Below are positions 18,052 to 26,990 of a DNA stretch of 64,000 bases, in pieces; the first letter of the stretch is position 1; each line of letters starts with the position of its first letter. The stretch comes from Streptococcus parasanguinis ATCC 15912 (GTDB lineage: Bacteria; Bacillota; Bacilli; Lactobacillales; Streptococcaceae). Made by a program: the position numbers and the translations under genes. The notes below the pieces were generated by a model. It saw only the letters and a list, made by a program, of their open reading frames with translations. It had not been told where the DNA came from and ran no database searches. Location: assembly GCF_000164675.2 (NCBI RefSeq), contig NC_015678.1, positions 992,001 through 1,056,000 on the forward strand, in the 5' to 3' direction.

Positions 18052-19680
18052 TTATTTCATTCGGAATTTTTGTCTGAGACGTGTGGCTTGACCTCCGATA
18101 AAGCGGTCAAAATATCGTAGCCATAATCCTAAGGCTCCATAAATAGCAACTCCTAATCCGCCAATGACGATGATATAAATCATGCTCGATACACGACCAT
18201 TTGGTGGGAAAATCCAGCCCAAAATCAAGCCTGCAATCAAGACTCCAAGTAGCATCACCACGGTCAGAATAGAACCAAGTAAGGTGCGCTTAAAGACGAT
18301 GGTTCGATTAAACTGAGTGATGGTTTGGATCTCTCGATACATGAGAACAATTGGCACCATTAACGCAATGGTCGTTGACAAAAGTGGTCCATAAGAACGA
18401 AAGACCAAAATAAATGGAATTTGTAGGACCAATTTCACCACTACACCATAAAAGAAATAGCGAATAGCCTTGCGGTTTTGAAAGAGGGCTTGAATCATTG
18501 GAGACAAGACCATATAAAGACCTAAAATAATGGTCTGCAACATCGCTACAATGAAGAGTCCCAATGCTAAGCTATCTGGTTGCCCATAGAAAACCGTATA
18601 AAGTGGTTTTGCGACCGCAACTGCACCAAAGGTCGCTGGAAGCAAGAAAGCCAATAACATGGTCAAGTTATCCTGTACGAGCTTCCCAGCAGCTTTTAGG
18701 TCACCCTTCACGTAATTCTCTGTCAAAAGAGGAATTCCGACTCCCCCAATCGAAGTCGCTACTGCGATCAAGATCATAGTAATTTTGTTTGGATTAGCAG
18801 AGAAATAACTAAACATGACCAAGAGCTGTTTCTGACTATAATCTGTGAACCAGGACATAATATTAATAAAGGTCATCTGGTCGACAATTTGGAAGAGCTG
18901 GATCGCGGAACCAGTAATGATAAAAGGAATGGCTTCCCGTATAGTATCGATCAAGAGTGCCCGGGTATCAATTTCTTCACTTTCCTCTTGTTTTTTAAAA
19001 ATAGATGAGAGCAAGCCTGTCTTTGCAAGGTAGTAAAAGAGAACCAACAAGCTTGCTACCATTCCGATAAAGGCAGCAAAGGTTGACTGCGTAACAGCTT
19101 GCACATAATCTCCAGAGCCAATCTTCATAATGAAGAAGGTCGTGAGCAACATCCAGATGACCCGAATGACTTGTTCTGCAATCTGGCTTATAGCGTAAGG
19201 CTTCATGTTGTTAAAACCTTGGAAAAATCCCCGAATGACACTCATCGAAGGAAAGATCAAGACAGCCCAAGAAAGGCTCTGCATGATCGGAATCAACTCT
19301 TTCCCCCCACCTGAAAGGCTAGCAAAGACAGGAGATAAAAGATACATGAGAATGGCAAATCCAAGGCCTAGAATTCCCATGAATTTCAAGAAGCCCCGAA
19401 TCAAAGCAAAACTATGATCGGCTTGGTCCCGGGTATTGTATTTGGCTACTTGCTTGGCAACAGCTACGGGTACTCCGGCTGTCGAAATCAAGAGAAACCA
19501 AGCATAGATATTGTAGCCCATTGTAAAAAGACCATTGGCTTGTGGCCCATATTTGCCCATCCAAATATACCAAGGAATAATATAAGCAGCTCCTAGCAAA
19601 CGGCTGATAAAGTTGCTGGCTGTCATCCAGGCAGTCCCGCGAAGCATCTGGGCTTGCTGGTCATTTTGTTCGTGACTCAT
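18052..19680 (-). CDS. Polysaccharide/lipid II flippase (MurJ/YtgP-like, MVF superfamily)
   Basis: A 542-residue polytopic membrane protein with about 14 hydrophobic segments and the MATE/MVF-type start RGTAWMTASNFISRLLGAAYIIPWY. In streptococci the YtgP protein encoded beside murE is a functional MurJ-type flippase, so lipid II export is the likely role. The frame could extend to 19785, but that would overlap the divergent murE. The ATG at 19680 has AGAGGA in front and gives the usual length, so I chose it. Confidence 0.85.
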   Translation of the reverse strand: MSHEQNDQQAQMLRGTAWMTASNFISRLLGAAYIIPWYIWMGKYGPQANGLFTMGYNIYAWFLLISTAGVPVAVAKQVAKYNTRDQADHSFALIRGFLKFMGILGLGFAILMYLLSPVFASLSGGGKELIPIMQSLSWAVLIFPSMSVIRGFFQGFNNMKPYAISQIAEQVIRVIWMLLTTFFIMKIGSGDYVQAVTQSTFAAFIGMVASLLVLFYYLAKTGLLSSIFKKQEESEEIDTRALLIDTIREAIPFIITGSAIQLFQIVDQMTFINIMSWFTDYSQKQLLVMFSYFSANPNKITMILIAVATSIGGVGIPLLTENYVKGDLKAAGKLVQDNLTMLLAFLLPATFGAVAVAKPLYTVFYGQPDSLALGLFIVAMLQTIILGLYMVLSPMIQALFQNRKAIRYFFYGVVVKLVLQIPFILVFRSYGPLLSTTIALMVPIVLMYREIQTITQFNRTIVFKRTLLGSILTVVMLLGVLIAGLILGWIFPPNGRVSSMIYIIVIGGLGVAIYGALGLWLRYFDRFIGGQATRLRQKFRMK

Positions 19681-19767
19681 TGGTGTCCTCTTTCGTTTCT
19701 TCTTCTCTTCATTATAAACTTTTCCATGACACTTGTAAAATAGGGACTTTAGGTTTACAATAGTTTT

Positions 19768-21213
19768 ATGATTACAATTGAACAAACCCTCAACATTTTA
19801 AAACATGACCAAAATTTCCGAGAAGTTCTAGTAAATGGTGAATACTACTACCATTTAGAAGGAACACGTTTTGATGCCATTAGCTATGATAGCCGTAAGG
19901 TTTCTGCTAGCACCCTCTTTTTTGTCAAAGGGGCCAACTTCAAAAAAGAATACCTGGAACAGGCTATTTCTAATGGACTCGGTTTTTATGTCTCTGAAAA
20001 AGATTATGAAGTTGGTATTCCTGCCATCCTCGTCAATGATATCAAACAGGCCATGAGCTTAATTGCCATGGAGTTTTATGGGCACCCTGAGAAACAATTA
20101 AAACTATTGGCCTTCACAGGGACTAAGGGAAAGACAACAGCGGCCTACTTTGCTTACCATATTTTGGAACAAAGTCACCGACCAGCTATGCTGTCTACCA
20201 TGAATACAACACTGGATGGTAAAAACTTCTTTAAATCAACCCTGACAACGCCAGAGAGTTTGGATCTTTTTGCTATGATGGCCCAGGCAGTAGCCAATGA
20301 TCGGACTCACCTGATTATGGAAGTTTCCAGTCAAGCTTATCTGGTGAAGCGGGTTTACGGTCTTACCTTTGACGTCGGTGTTTTTCTCAACATCAGTCCA
20401 GACCATATTGGACCGATTGAACACCCAACTTTTGAGGATTATTTCTACCACAAACGTCTCCTCATGAAGAATAGCCAAGCCGTTGTCATCAATAGCGATA
20501 TGGATCATTTCCAAGTTTTAGCGGATCAAGTCGCGAACCAAGACCACGATTTTTATGGAAGCCAGTCTGAGAATCAAATTGAAACCTCCAAAGCTTTCAG
20601 CTTCTCAGCCACTGGTAAGCTAGCAGGCGACTACGATATCCAACTGATTGGCCATTTTAACCAAGAAAATGCTGTAGCAGCAGGTCTTGCCTGTCTTCGT
20701 CTAGGTGCGAGCCTCGAGGATATCCAAAAAGGGATTGCTAAGACGCGAGTTCCTGGCCGAATGGAAGTCTTGACTCAGAAAAACGGCGCTAAGGTTTTCA
20801 TCGACTATGCCCATAATGGAGATAGCTTGAAAAAACTGCTATCAGTTGTTGAAACCCATCAAACGGGGACTATTTCACTGGTTCTTGGATCAACTGGGAA
20901 CAAAGGAGAGAGCCGTCGCAAGGACTTTGGCTTACTCTTAGAAGACCATCCTGAAATCCAAGTCTTCCTCACAGCGGATGACCCCAACTATGAAGATCCT
21001 TTGGCTATCGCTGAAGAGATTAGCAGTTTCATCACGCGCCCTGTTGAGAAAATTTCAGATCGAGAGCAAGCCATTCAACTGGCCATGGCAACAACCAGCA
21101 AGCCTGAAGATGCCGTCATTATCGCCGGAAAAGGAGCGGACTGCTACCAAATCGTCAATGGCGTAAAAGAAGAGTATCCGGGTGACGCCACCATCGCTGA
21201 ACGTTATTTATAA
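19768..21213 (+). CDS. murE: UDP-N-acetylmuramoyl-tripeptide synthetase MurE (probably L-lysine-adding)
   Basis: A 481-residue Mur ligase that adds the third residue to UDP-MurNAc-L-Ala-D-Glu. It shows the ATP loop [15 protein letters not shown] (about 115-130), the [10 protein letters not shown] region, the dipeptide-binding [10 protein letters not shown] and the amino-acid selectivity motif DDPNYEDP (about residue 405). The meso-DAP enzymes carry DNPR at that site; DDPN is the streptococcal lysine type. Start codons of murE and the flippase face each other across 87 bp. Confidence 0.94.
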   Translation: MITIEQTLNILKHDQNFREVLVNGEYYYHLEGTRFDAISYDSRKVSASTLFFVKGANFKKEYLEQAISNGLGFYVSEKDYEVGIPAILVNDIKQAMSLIAMEFYGHPEKQLKLLAFTGTKGKTTAAYFAYHILEQSHRPAMLSTMNTTLDGKNFFKSTLTTPESLDLFAMMAQAVANDRTHLIMEVSSQAYLVKRVYGLTFDVGVFLNISPDHIGPIEHPTFEDYFYHKRLLMKNSQAVVINSDMDHFQVLADQVANQDHDFYGSQSENQIETSKAFSFSATGKLAGDYDIQLIGHFNQENAVAAGLACLRLGASLEDIQKGIAKTRVPGRMEVLTQKNGAKVFIDYAHNGDSLKKLLSVVETHQTGTISLVLGSTGNKGESRRKDFGLLLEDHPEIQVFLTADDPNYEDPLAIAEEISSFITRPVEKISDREQAIQLAMATTSKPEDAVIIAGKGADCYQIVNGVKEEYPGDATIAERYL

Positions 21214-21246
21214 TCAAACGATAATCAAACGATAATCAAACGAAAC

Positions 21247-21280
21247 AAGGCTAGGAAGTTTTCCTAGCCTTTATTTTTTT
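21247..21280 (+). terminator. murE terminator
   Basis: Stem AAGGCTAGGA...TCCTAGCCTT with an AGTTT-type loop, then a T7 run. It is preceded by two and a half copies of an 11-bp direct repeat (AATCAAACGAT) right after the stop codon. Confidence 0.85.
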
Positions 21281-21921
21281 ATAAAAATGAATCGTTCTTT
21301 ATCAAATTCGACAGCTAACTCATACTTCCCATCTTCATTTTGAATGATGTAGCCCAATAAAACTAAACTGTCGACAAAGATGTCTCTGCGCTTTTGCTGG
21401 ACTTCTTCTTTTTTGAGGAACTTGAGCAAAAAGCTGGTCATATACTTGAGAGCATACTCGGGATTGACATCTCCCAAAATAGCATAGAGCGTTTCTTGCT
21501 CCTCTGTCAAAGGGTATTGGTGTTTCACCTTGTAGAAGTAATTGGAAAGGGTCTGTGCATTTCGCGCAAAGTCCGTCTCCTCCACCAAAATCGCTTCATT
21601 GGTAGTATTGCGGAGTTCTGTTTGGAAGACCTTAGCTTTTAATTCTTGATAAACTGCACTGTCCTCTCGAACAAAGACCTCTTGATCCAAGTCAACAAGA
21701 TCAGCTGACTCCAAGAAGGGCAGGTTGAGGGTGTAGCGTTTATTTTCTCGAAGGATGAAGCCCGCTTTGATATATTCCTCCATCAGCTTATCCACTGGTT
21801 GATCTGGAAATTGGGCCTTGATTTGCCGCAGGATCACATCGTCGTGCTGATCCAAATAGTTGATCAAGTCCTTGAAAAATGGCTGACGTGTCAAACGTGT
21901 GGGATTAATGATTGTAATCAT
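21271..21921 (-). CDS. DUF1803-type protein of unknown function
   Basis: A 216-residue soluble protein. It resembles the streptococcal DUF1803 family: an N-terminal ITIINPTRLTRQPFFKDLINYLDQ segment, helical throughout, with no cofactor motif. The function is unknown. Its start overlaps the end of the upstream YiiX-like gene by 17 nt, so they are coupled. The stop codon lies at the edge of the convergent murE terminator. Confidence 0.6.
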   Translation of the reverse strand: MITIINPTRLTRQPFFKDLINYLDQHDDVILRQIKAQFPDQPVDKLMEEYIKAGFILRENKRYTLNLPFLESADLVDLDQEVFVREDSAVYQELKAKVFQTELRNTTNEAILVEETDFARNAQTLSNYFYKVKHQYPLTEEQETLYAILGDVNPEYALKYMTSFLLKFLKKEEVQQKRRDIFVDSLVLLGYIIQNEDGKYELAVEFDKERFIFIKK

Positions 21922-22417
21922 CCAAATACCTTTCTTTAAACTGTAGCTGTGGTGATTGGGCTAATAGACTAGGATTGGTCCCGGGCTGATCTAAAGGAAC
22001 TGCTAGACCAAGCTCTCTGTAGTAATCTTCCCAAAACGAACTAATCTCTTGTTCTCCTTCCCCAAACTTCATGGGAATGGTCTCAAATATAGGAAGTAGT
22101 TCAGCAATGAACTGGGAACAGTAATAACCATCTCCATCCGGATAAAAGGAAGCATTGTAGGGAGACCCTAAAAGGTTTTCTGCCCGCTTTTTGACCTCTG
22201 GACAATCAATCCGCGCATAGCGATAAAGGTCATAGACTTTCCCATCTTCAAAGAAATCTTCGGGAGACTGGGCAAGGACACCACCTTCCACCCTAGCATG
22301 ATAAATAAAGCCGTCTAAAAAGAGAGCCACATGGCTATACTTGCCAGTAGATGCCTGGATGGCCTGTCCCATATCTGACAAGTCCTTTACAAAAATCAAA
22401 TCACCATTTTCTAGCAT
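21905..22417 (-). CDS. YiiX/YebB-like NlpC/P60-superfamily cysteine hydrolase
   Basis: A 170-residue protein with the circularly permuted papain-like arrangement of the family: GDLIFVKD near residue 5, the histidine in KYSHVALFLDGFIYHA (about 25-43) and the cysteine in YYCSQFIAELL (about 98). No signal peptide is visible, so it is cytoplasmic or non-classically exported. Proposed chemistry is amide or thioester hydrolysis; the substrate is unknown. It is followed by the DUF1803 gene. Confidence 0.75.
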   Translation of the reverse strand: MLENGDLIFVKDLSDMGQAIQASTGKYSHVALFLDGFIYHARVEGGVLAQSPEDFFEDGKVYDLYRYARIDCPEVKKRAENLLGSPYNASFYPDGDGYYCSQFIAELLPIFETIPMKFGEGEQEISSFWEDYYRELGLAVPLDQPGTNPSLLAQSPQLQFKERYLDDYNH

Positions 22418-22431
22418 GATCTACTCCTAGC

Positions 22432-22457
22432 AAAAAAGGAGTTTCGACTCCTTTTTA
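22432..22457 (-). terminator. Terminator of ppaC
   Basis: Stem AAAAAAGGAG TTTCGA CTCCTTTTT, symmetric, 23 nt past the ppaC stop. Confidence 0.8.
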
Positions 22458-22480
22458 ACGATGGGTTTCCCCATCAATCC

Positions 22481-23416
22481 TTATGCATTAAAGCTTTCAG
22501 TCAATTGAGGAACCACTTGTTTCTTACGTGAAACGGCACCTGGAAGGAAAGCATGGTTGTTTTCAAGTTTGAAGTTGAAGGCTGCTTCCACCTTGTCCAT
22601 ATTGGCACCAAGAGCCAAAATTTCTGAGTTTGAGTTGACAATATCTGTAATCATCAAAACAAAGTCAGAGTATCCGTTAGCTGCATTGGCAGCTTGGATG
22701 GCTGCTTCAATTTCAGCTTGGCGTTCCAAAACTTCAGCAATATCAACTGTATTGACCTGAGCCACACGAACGTTATTTCCGTTCAATTCAAAAGTCTTGG
22801 CATCGATGTCGATCAATTCTTCTGCTGATTTGCTTGCCAAGTTAGTACCAGCCTTGAGCATTGCAAGACCGTATTCTTCCAAGTTGACACCAGCCAATTC
22901 AGCCAATTCTGGCGCAATCACTTTATCAGATGGGTGTGTTGTTGGAGATTTCAAAAGAAGGGTATCTGAAATCAAACCTGAAAGCATCAAACCTGCCAAT
23001 TCTTTTGGTACTGCTACACCGTGTTCTTTGAACATGCGGTAAACGATAGAAGATGCTGATCCAACTGGTTCCAAACGCATGTAAAGTGGGCTAGCAGTTT
23101 CGAAGTTAGCCACACGGTGGTGATCCACCACACCGTAAACTTCTACTTCAGCGATATCTGAAACAGATTGTTGGAATTCATTGTGGTCCGTCAAGATGAC
23201 TTGCTCTGCACCTTCTGCTTTAGCAGATGTGATAACGCGTGGTGCTTCCACACCAAAATAGTCCAATACAAAAGCTGTTTCTTCATTTGGAGTTCCAAGA
23301 GCCACTGCTTCTGTATCCAAACCATATGCTTCTTTTGCAAGATAAGCAAAAGCTACAGATGAGCCGATAGCATCTGAGTCAGGATTTTGGTGACCAAAAA
23401 CAAGAATTTTTGACAT
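22481..23416 (-). CDS. ppaC: Manganese-dependent inorganic pyrophosphatase
   Basis: A 311-residue family II pyrophosphatase of the DHH superfamily. Metal ligands are visible in [13 protein letters not shown] (residues 8-20), the DHN motif near 75 and [10 protein letters not shown] (about 95-104). The DHHA2 part ends with [16 protein letters not shown], containing the SRKKQ substrate-binding motif. Length is normal and the gene stands alone between terminators. Confidence 0.96.
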   Translation of the reverse strand: MSKILVFGHQNPDSDAIGSSVAFAYLAKEAYGLDTEAVALGTPNEETAFVLDYFGVEAPRVITSAKAEGAEQVILTDHNEFQQSVSDIAEVEVYGVVDHHRVANFETASPLYMRLEPVGSASSIVYRMFKEHGVAVPKELAGLMLSGLISDTLLLKSPTTHPSDKVIAPELAELAGVNLEEYGLAMLKAGTNLASKSAEELIDIDAKTFELNGNNVRVAQVNTVDIAEVLERQAEIEAAIQAANAANGYSDFVLMITDIVNSNSEILALGANMDKVEAAFNFKLENNHAFLPGAVSRKKQVVPQLTESFNA

Positions 23417-23505
23417 ATTTCTACCTCTTTATTTCATTTATAGATTCACTCTATTTTAACACGTTTTTCCGTTTAAAGAAAGGGAAGAACAATGCATTTC
23501 ACTAG

Positions 23506-23535
23506 AAAAAACAGTTGGGATTGCCAACTGTTTTT
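23506..23535 (-). terminator. Terminator of pflA
   Basis: Stem AAAAACAGTTGG/CCAACTGTTTTT with loop GATTG, 6 nt past the pflA stop. Confidence 0.85.
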
Positions 23536-23540
23536 CTTCT

Positions 23541-24335
23541 TTATCCTTTGACCCGTTTCAGGTAATCTTGGTAACTTTCTGTTTCCATCAAATCTTTTGC
23601 ATTTTGGACCCGTTCTTTTGTCGGTGGTTTCACACCCTCCAATTTGTACGGAATTCCCAATTCACGCCATTTGAATTCCCCCATAGTATGGTAAGGCAGA
23701 ATTTCAAATTTATCGACATTTTTAAGGGTTTTAACAAATTTTCCAAGCTCGATCAAATCATCATCTCGGTCCGTTAAACCTGGTACCAAAACGTGACGAA
23801 TCCAGACTGGTTTTCCAATATCAGATAGGTACTTGGCACAAGCTAGAATGTTTTTATTGGTTTGACTGGTCACAAATCTGTGTCGTTCATCATTGATTTC
23901 CTTGATATCCAGGAGCACCAAGTCAGTCACTGCCATCAAGCGGTCAAATTTTTCCAAATAACGAGGCGTATTCCGAAAAGGAAGAGCACAGGTATCCAAG
24001 GTACAATGAATGCCCAACTCTTGAGCCTTAGTGAAAAGAGCAATCAAGAAGTCAATCTGCAAGAGGGCTTCTCCACCACTGACTGTGATCCCACCTTTTT
24101 GGCCCCAAAATCCACGATAACGGAGGGCTTCTTCTAGGACATCATCCACTGTCCGTTCACGGGACTTGTTGGTTTCCATTGCCCAAGTATCTGGATTGTG
24201 GCAGTATTGGCACCGCATTTGACACCCTTGAAGAAAAACAATAAAGCGGATCCCAGGCCCATCTACTGCTCCAAAACTTTCTGTTGAGTGTACCATTCCT
24301 GTTACTTTTCCATAGTCAACTGTTTCATTTTCCAT
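23541..24335 (-). CDS. pflA: Pyruvate formate-lyase-activating enzyme
   Basis: A 264-residue radical SAM enzyme that installs the glycyl radical on pyruvate formate-lyase. The [4Fe-4S] motif C-x3-C-x2-C is in GCQMRCQYCHN (about residues 34-44). The family GPGIRFIVFLQGC and VSGGEALLQ blocks are intact. A cre-like sequence lies just upstream of the start, in line with sugar-dependent control of mixed-acid fermentation. Length is normal. Confidence 0.94.
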   Translation of the reverse strand: MENETVDYGKVTGMVHSTESFGAVDGPGIRFIVFLQGCQMRCQYCHNPDTWAMETNKSRERTVDDVLEEALRYRGFWGQKGGITVSGGEALLQIDFLIALFTKAQELGIHCTLDTCALPFRNTPRYLEKFDRLMAVTDLVLLDIKEINDERHRFVTSQTNKNILACAKYLSDIGKPVWIRHVLVPGLTDRDDDLIELGKFVKTLKNVDKFEILPYHTMGEFKWRELGIPYKLEGVKPPTKERVQNAKDLMETESYQDYLKRVKG

Positions 24336-24352
24336 TGAGGAACCTCTTCTCT

Positions 24353-24366
24353 TGAAAACGTTTTAT
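24353..24366 (-). promoter_or_regulatory. Possible CcpA cre site in front of pflA
   Basis: TGAAAACGTTTTAT agrees with the cre consensus TGWNANCGNTNWCA in 12 of 14 positions. It lies about 10 bp downstream of a minus-strand TATAAT, a roadblock position. No binding evidence. Confidence 0.4.
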
Positions 24367-24500
24367 GATTTTATTATAACACGATTCCATCTATTTTAAA
24401 GAGTTGAAGCTTCTTTTTGAAAAGAAACTGTTCTTTTCAGTAGTTTTCATTGTCCTAGTACAGTTTCCAATATGGGACTATCTGTCCTGTATTTTAGGAG

Positions 24501-24527
24501 AAAAAAGGAGCCAGCGACTCCTTTTTT
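24501..24527 (-). terminator. Terminator of the cell-wall nuclease gene
   Basis: Stem AAAAAAGGAG/CTCCTTTTTT with loop CCAGCGA, 22 nt past the stop codon. Confidence 0.85.
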
Positions 24528-24548
24528 AGATCTTTCTTACAAAACACG

Positions 24549-26861
24549 TTAATGAGTAGTCTTTTTCTTCTTGTTCAAGGCAAGACTCATCGTAGCTACT
24601 GCCACTCCAAAAAGAGCTAGATAGCTTGTTTCTTGTCCAGTAGATGGAAGGATTTTCCGCTTGCCTGGTGTCTTGGTTTCTGTTGTTGCCTCTTCCTTGT
24701 CGTCTTGCTTCTCATCTTCGTTCTTGCCCTTCTCTTTGCTTTCAGATGTTGAACTCTTTTGTTCATTGGCTTGAGTCTGATGAGGGACTAGTTGAGATCC
24801 TGTATTCGATGAAGAAGGGCTGGTTTGATCCGTTGATTGTCCCGTATTTCCTTGTTGATCATCTGTCGGCGTTCCTGAAGTTTGTGCTCCACTAAATTCG
24901 ATTTGGACCAAAACAGGATCATGGTCTGATGCACGACCGTGTTCCTTCATAAAGGAAGCATTGATATGGACTGGTTCAAACCTTGCTTTGGCTGCCATGT
25001 TGTTTGAGATAAAAATGTTATCCAAAACTTGATTGCTTCCACGATAGAAATAGGAATAGCGATCGCCTGCATCATGTTGGTCCATTAAGTTGGTTAGTTC
25101 ATTGCCCGCAAGGATCTGTGCCGTGGTTGAGAAATCGTAATCATTAAAATCACCCGTCAAAACAAAGGTGGTCTTCGAATTTTGCTTCAAGCCTTCTTGG
25201 ACGAATTGATGAATGACACTGGCTTGTGCTTCACGAGTTGGCAAGGTATGTTCCACTGCTGGTTGGCTTGCCCCATAAATAGCATCATCTCCGATTTTTG
25301 ATTTCAAGTGATTAGCAATCACCACAACTGGTTGGCCTTTGAATTCAAACTCAACGGCTAAAGACTTGCGAGTATGATCAAACGATGGGTCATTAGGGGC
25401 AATCCGAGCTGGATTTTTAACCAGGTGTCCCTTGTCAAATTGTGCTGCTTCGTTGCTAGTTGCTGCCTCTTTTTTGGCTAAGCTCACGCGTTCTGGATTG
25501 TAGAGGATTCCCAAACGAATATTCGAACCAGGCTTTCCTCCGTCAGCGCCATCTACTGGAGCAACTTCCGTATACTCATAGCTCTTGCCACCCAATTCCT
25601 TGATCCGATTGGCTAGTTTGCGTCCACTTTCAACACCACTTGTCGTTCCGTCATCCACACTACCATTATTGTCCTGCACTTCGATCAAAGTAATGATGTC
25701 TGGATTGTGAATTTCATGGATAAAGGAATTGGCAATCAGCGTCACCTTATCCTCTGGGGTTTCATTTTTGGCATTGTTGGCCGAGAAATTTTCAATATTG
25801 TAGGAAGCAATGGTCAGCTTGTCCTCACTTGGTTGGGTTTGAGCTGCTTGACGCTGCAAGCCACCGTCTTGGACTGTCAACTGTTGAGAAGGTTCTAACT
25901 TATAAAAGCTATTCCGATACGTTACCACTCCTGTTACGTCTTCTGCAAAGTAATCCTTGGCTTTTGCGACAAACTGATTCCCAACATAAATCGGGATCGT
26001 CGCTGTATTTTGCGCATGTGGCCGTAGATTCAGACCTCCAATATTGTTTAAAGGAAGACCTGTGAAATCTTCTCCCAATACATAGATATCTCCTTTGTAC
26101 TGGGGACCAAGGACATGCGGTTTCTTCACCACCGTGAGCATTCCTTCCAGGCTTTCCCAATAATCGAGAGCATCAGTTTCTGGAGCATAAGCAGTCGGAT
26201 TAGGCTTCACCTCCGCTGGCATCCCTGCAGTGAGATTCACAGCTTCTGGAAGAGGGGCTGTCCCATCTTTTGTGATCCAAGCATCGACTAACATGGTCAC
26301 CGTTAAACTATTCGTTGGTTCCTTAAAGGTCTTCCCAGCTCCCAAGGTAACCTCTTCCATATAGCCTTCCTTGACGGTACCAGTGATTTTAACCTTGTCA
26401 CCGACTTTCACCTTGTATTTGGAAACAACATAAATCCCATCTGAGGTCCGACTATTGCCATCCGATTCAATATCTTGGGCATAAAAACCATAGCGGTCTG
26501 TTTTCGTCACCACCACATTTTTGATGGCTACCTTTTGGCCTTCAAGTGGAGAGCGTTGCGATTCCCCTTGAATTTCCCCGATCTTAACCGTTTTCTCCTC
26601 AGTATCGTCTGAGGAACTGCTAGATGTCTCTTCTTTATCACTCGAAGCTCTCGTCGTAGCTTCTGTAGTTGTTGTTGTAGCGGAAGTCGAACTATTTGTC
26701 GAGCTCTCCTCGCTACTAGTATTCGTCACAAGCGCTGGCTCTGAAGTCGAAACTGTGGTCTCGTCTGCAACTACCGTGAGGGCACTGCTAAAGACCCCCA
26801 ACTGACTAGCCAATAAGGTGGCTACTGCTAATAATCGAATCTTTTTTCCATGTTCTTTCAT
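24549..26861 (-). CDS. LPXTG-anchored extracellular nuclease (SWAN/SsnA/SpnA-like)
   Basis: A 770-residue secreted and wall-anchored protein. After a signal peptide (about 1-35) and an S/T/E-rich linker come OB-fold-like segments (about 80-320; DNA-binding type, e.g. GQKVAIKNVVVTKTDRYGFYAQD). Next is an endonuclease/exonuclease/phosphatase domain (about 350-650) with SYNIENFSANN, ITLIEVQDNNG, LTGDFNDYD and SDHDPVLVQIEF as catalytic blocks. A K/E/D-rich spacer and LPSTGQE plus hydrophobic tail and KKKK close it. Related nucleases degrade neutrophil traps. The frame extends to 26924, but the ATG at 26861 has GGAGA and begins the proper signal peptide. Confidence 0.9.
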   Translation of the reverse strand: MKEHGKKIRLLAVATLLASQLGVFSSALTVVADETTVSTSEPALVTNTSSEESSTNSSTSATTTTTEATTRASSDKEETSSSSSDDTEEKTVKIGEIQGESQRSPLEGQKVAIKNVVVTKTDRYGFYAQDIESDGNSRTSDGIYVVSKYKVKVGDKVKITGTVKEGYMEEVTLGAGKTFKEPTNSLTVTMLVDAWITKDGTAPLPEAVNLTAGMPAEVKPNPTAYAPETDALDYWESLEGMLTVVKKPHVLGPQYKGDIYVLGEDFTGLPLNNIGGLNLRPHAQNTATIPIYVGNQFVAKAKDYFAEDVTGVVTYRNSFYKLEPSQQLTVQDGGLQRQAAQTQPSEDKLTIASYNIENFSANNAKNETPEDKVTLIANSFIHEIHNPDIITLIEVQDNNGSVDDGTTSGVESGRKLANRIKELGGKSYEYTEVAPVDGADGGKPGSNIRLGILYNPERVSLAKKEAATSNEAAQFDKGHLVKNPARIAPNDPSFDHTRKSLAVEFEFKGQPVVVIANHLKSKIGDDAIYGASQPAVEHTLPTREAQASVIHQFVQEGLKQNSKTTFVLTGDFNDYDFSTTAQILAGNELTNLMDQHDAGDRYSYFYRGSNQVLDNIFISNNMAAKARFEPVHINASFMKEHGRASDHDPVLVQIEFSGAQTSGTPTDDQQGNTGQSTDQTSPSSSNTGSQLVPHQTQANEQKSSTSESKEKGKNEDEKQDDKEEATTETKTPGKRKILPSTGQETSYLALFGVAVATMSLALNKKKKTTH

Positions 26862-26951
26862 ACTATTCTCCGTACATAAAAATATTTCCTCTTTTATTAT
26901 AAGGGAATGACTTTGCGTTTTCAAGCGCTTTCAAAAATATTTTTCAAAAAT

Positions 26952-26983
26952 AAAAACACTTCGACCCAAAAAGATCGAAGTGT
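26952..26983 (-). terminator. Terminator of the trehalose operon
   Basis: Stem CACTTCGA/TCGAAGTG and a T5 run on the minus strand, 7 nt past the treC stop. Confidence 0.85.
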
Positions 26984-26990
26984 AAAATAC

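Noticed and set aside
26917..26934. cre site upstream of the nuclease gene (TGAAAGCGCTTGAA on the minus strand)
   Set aside because: Only 12 of 14 positions fit, the mismatches fall in one half-site, and no promoter placement supports it; too weak to list as a feature.
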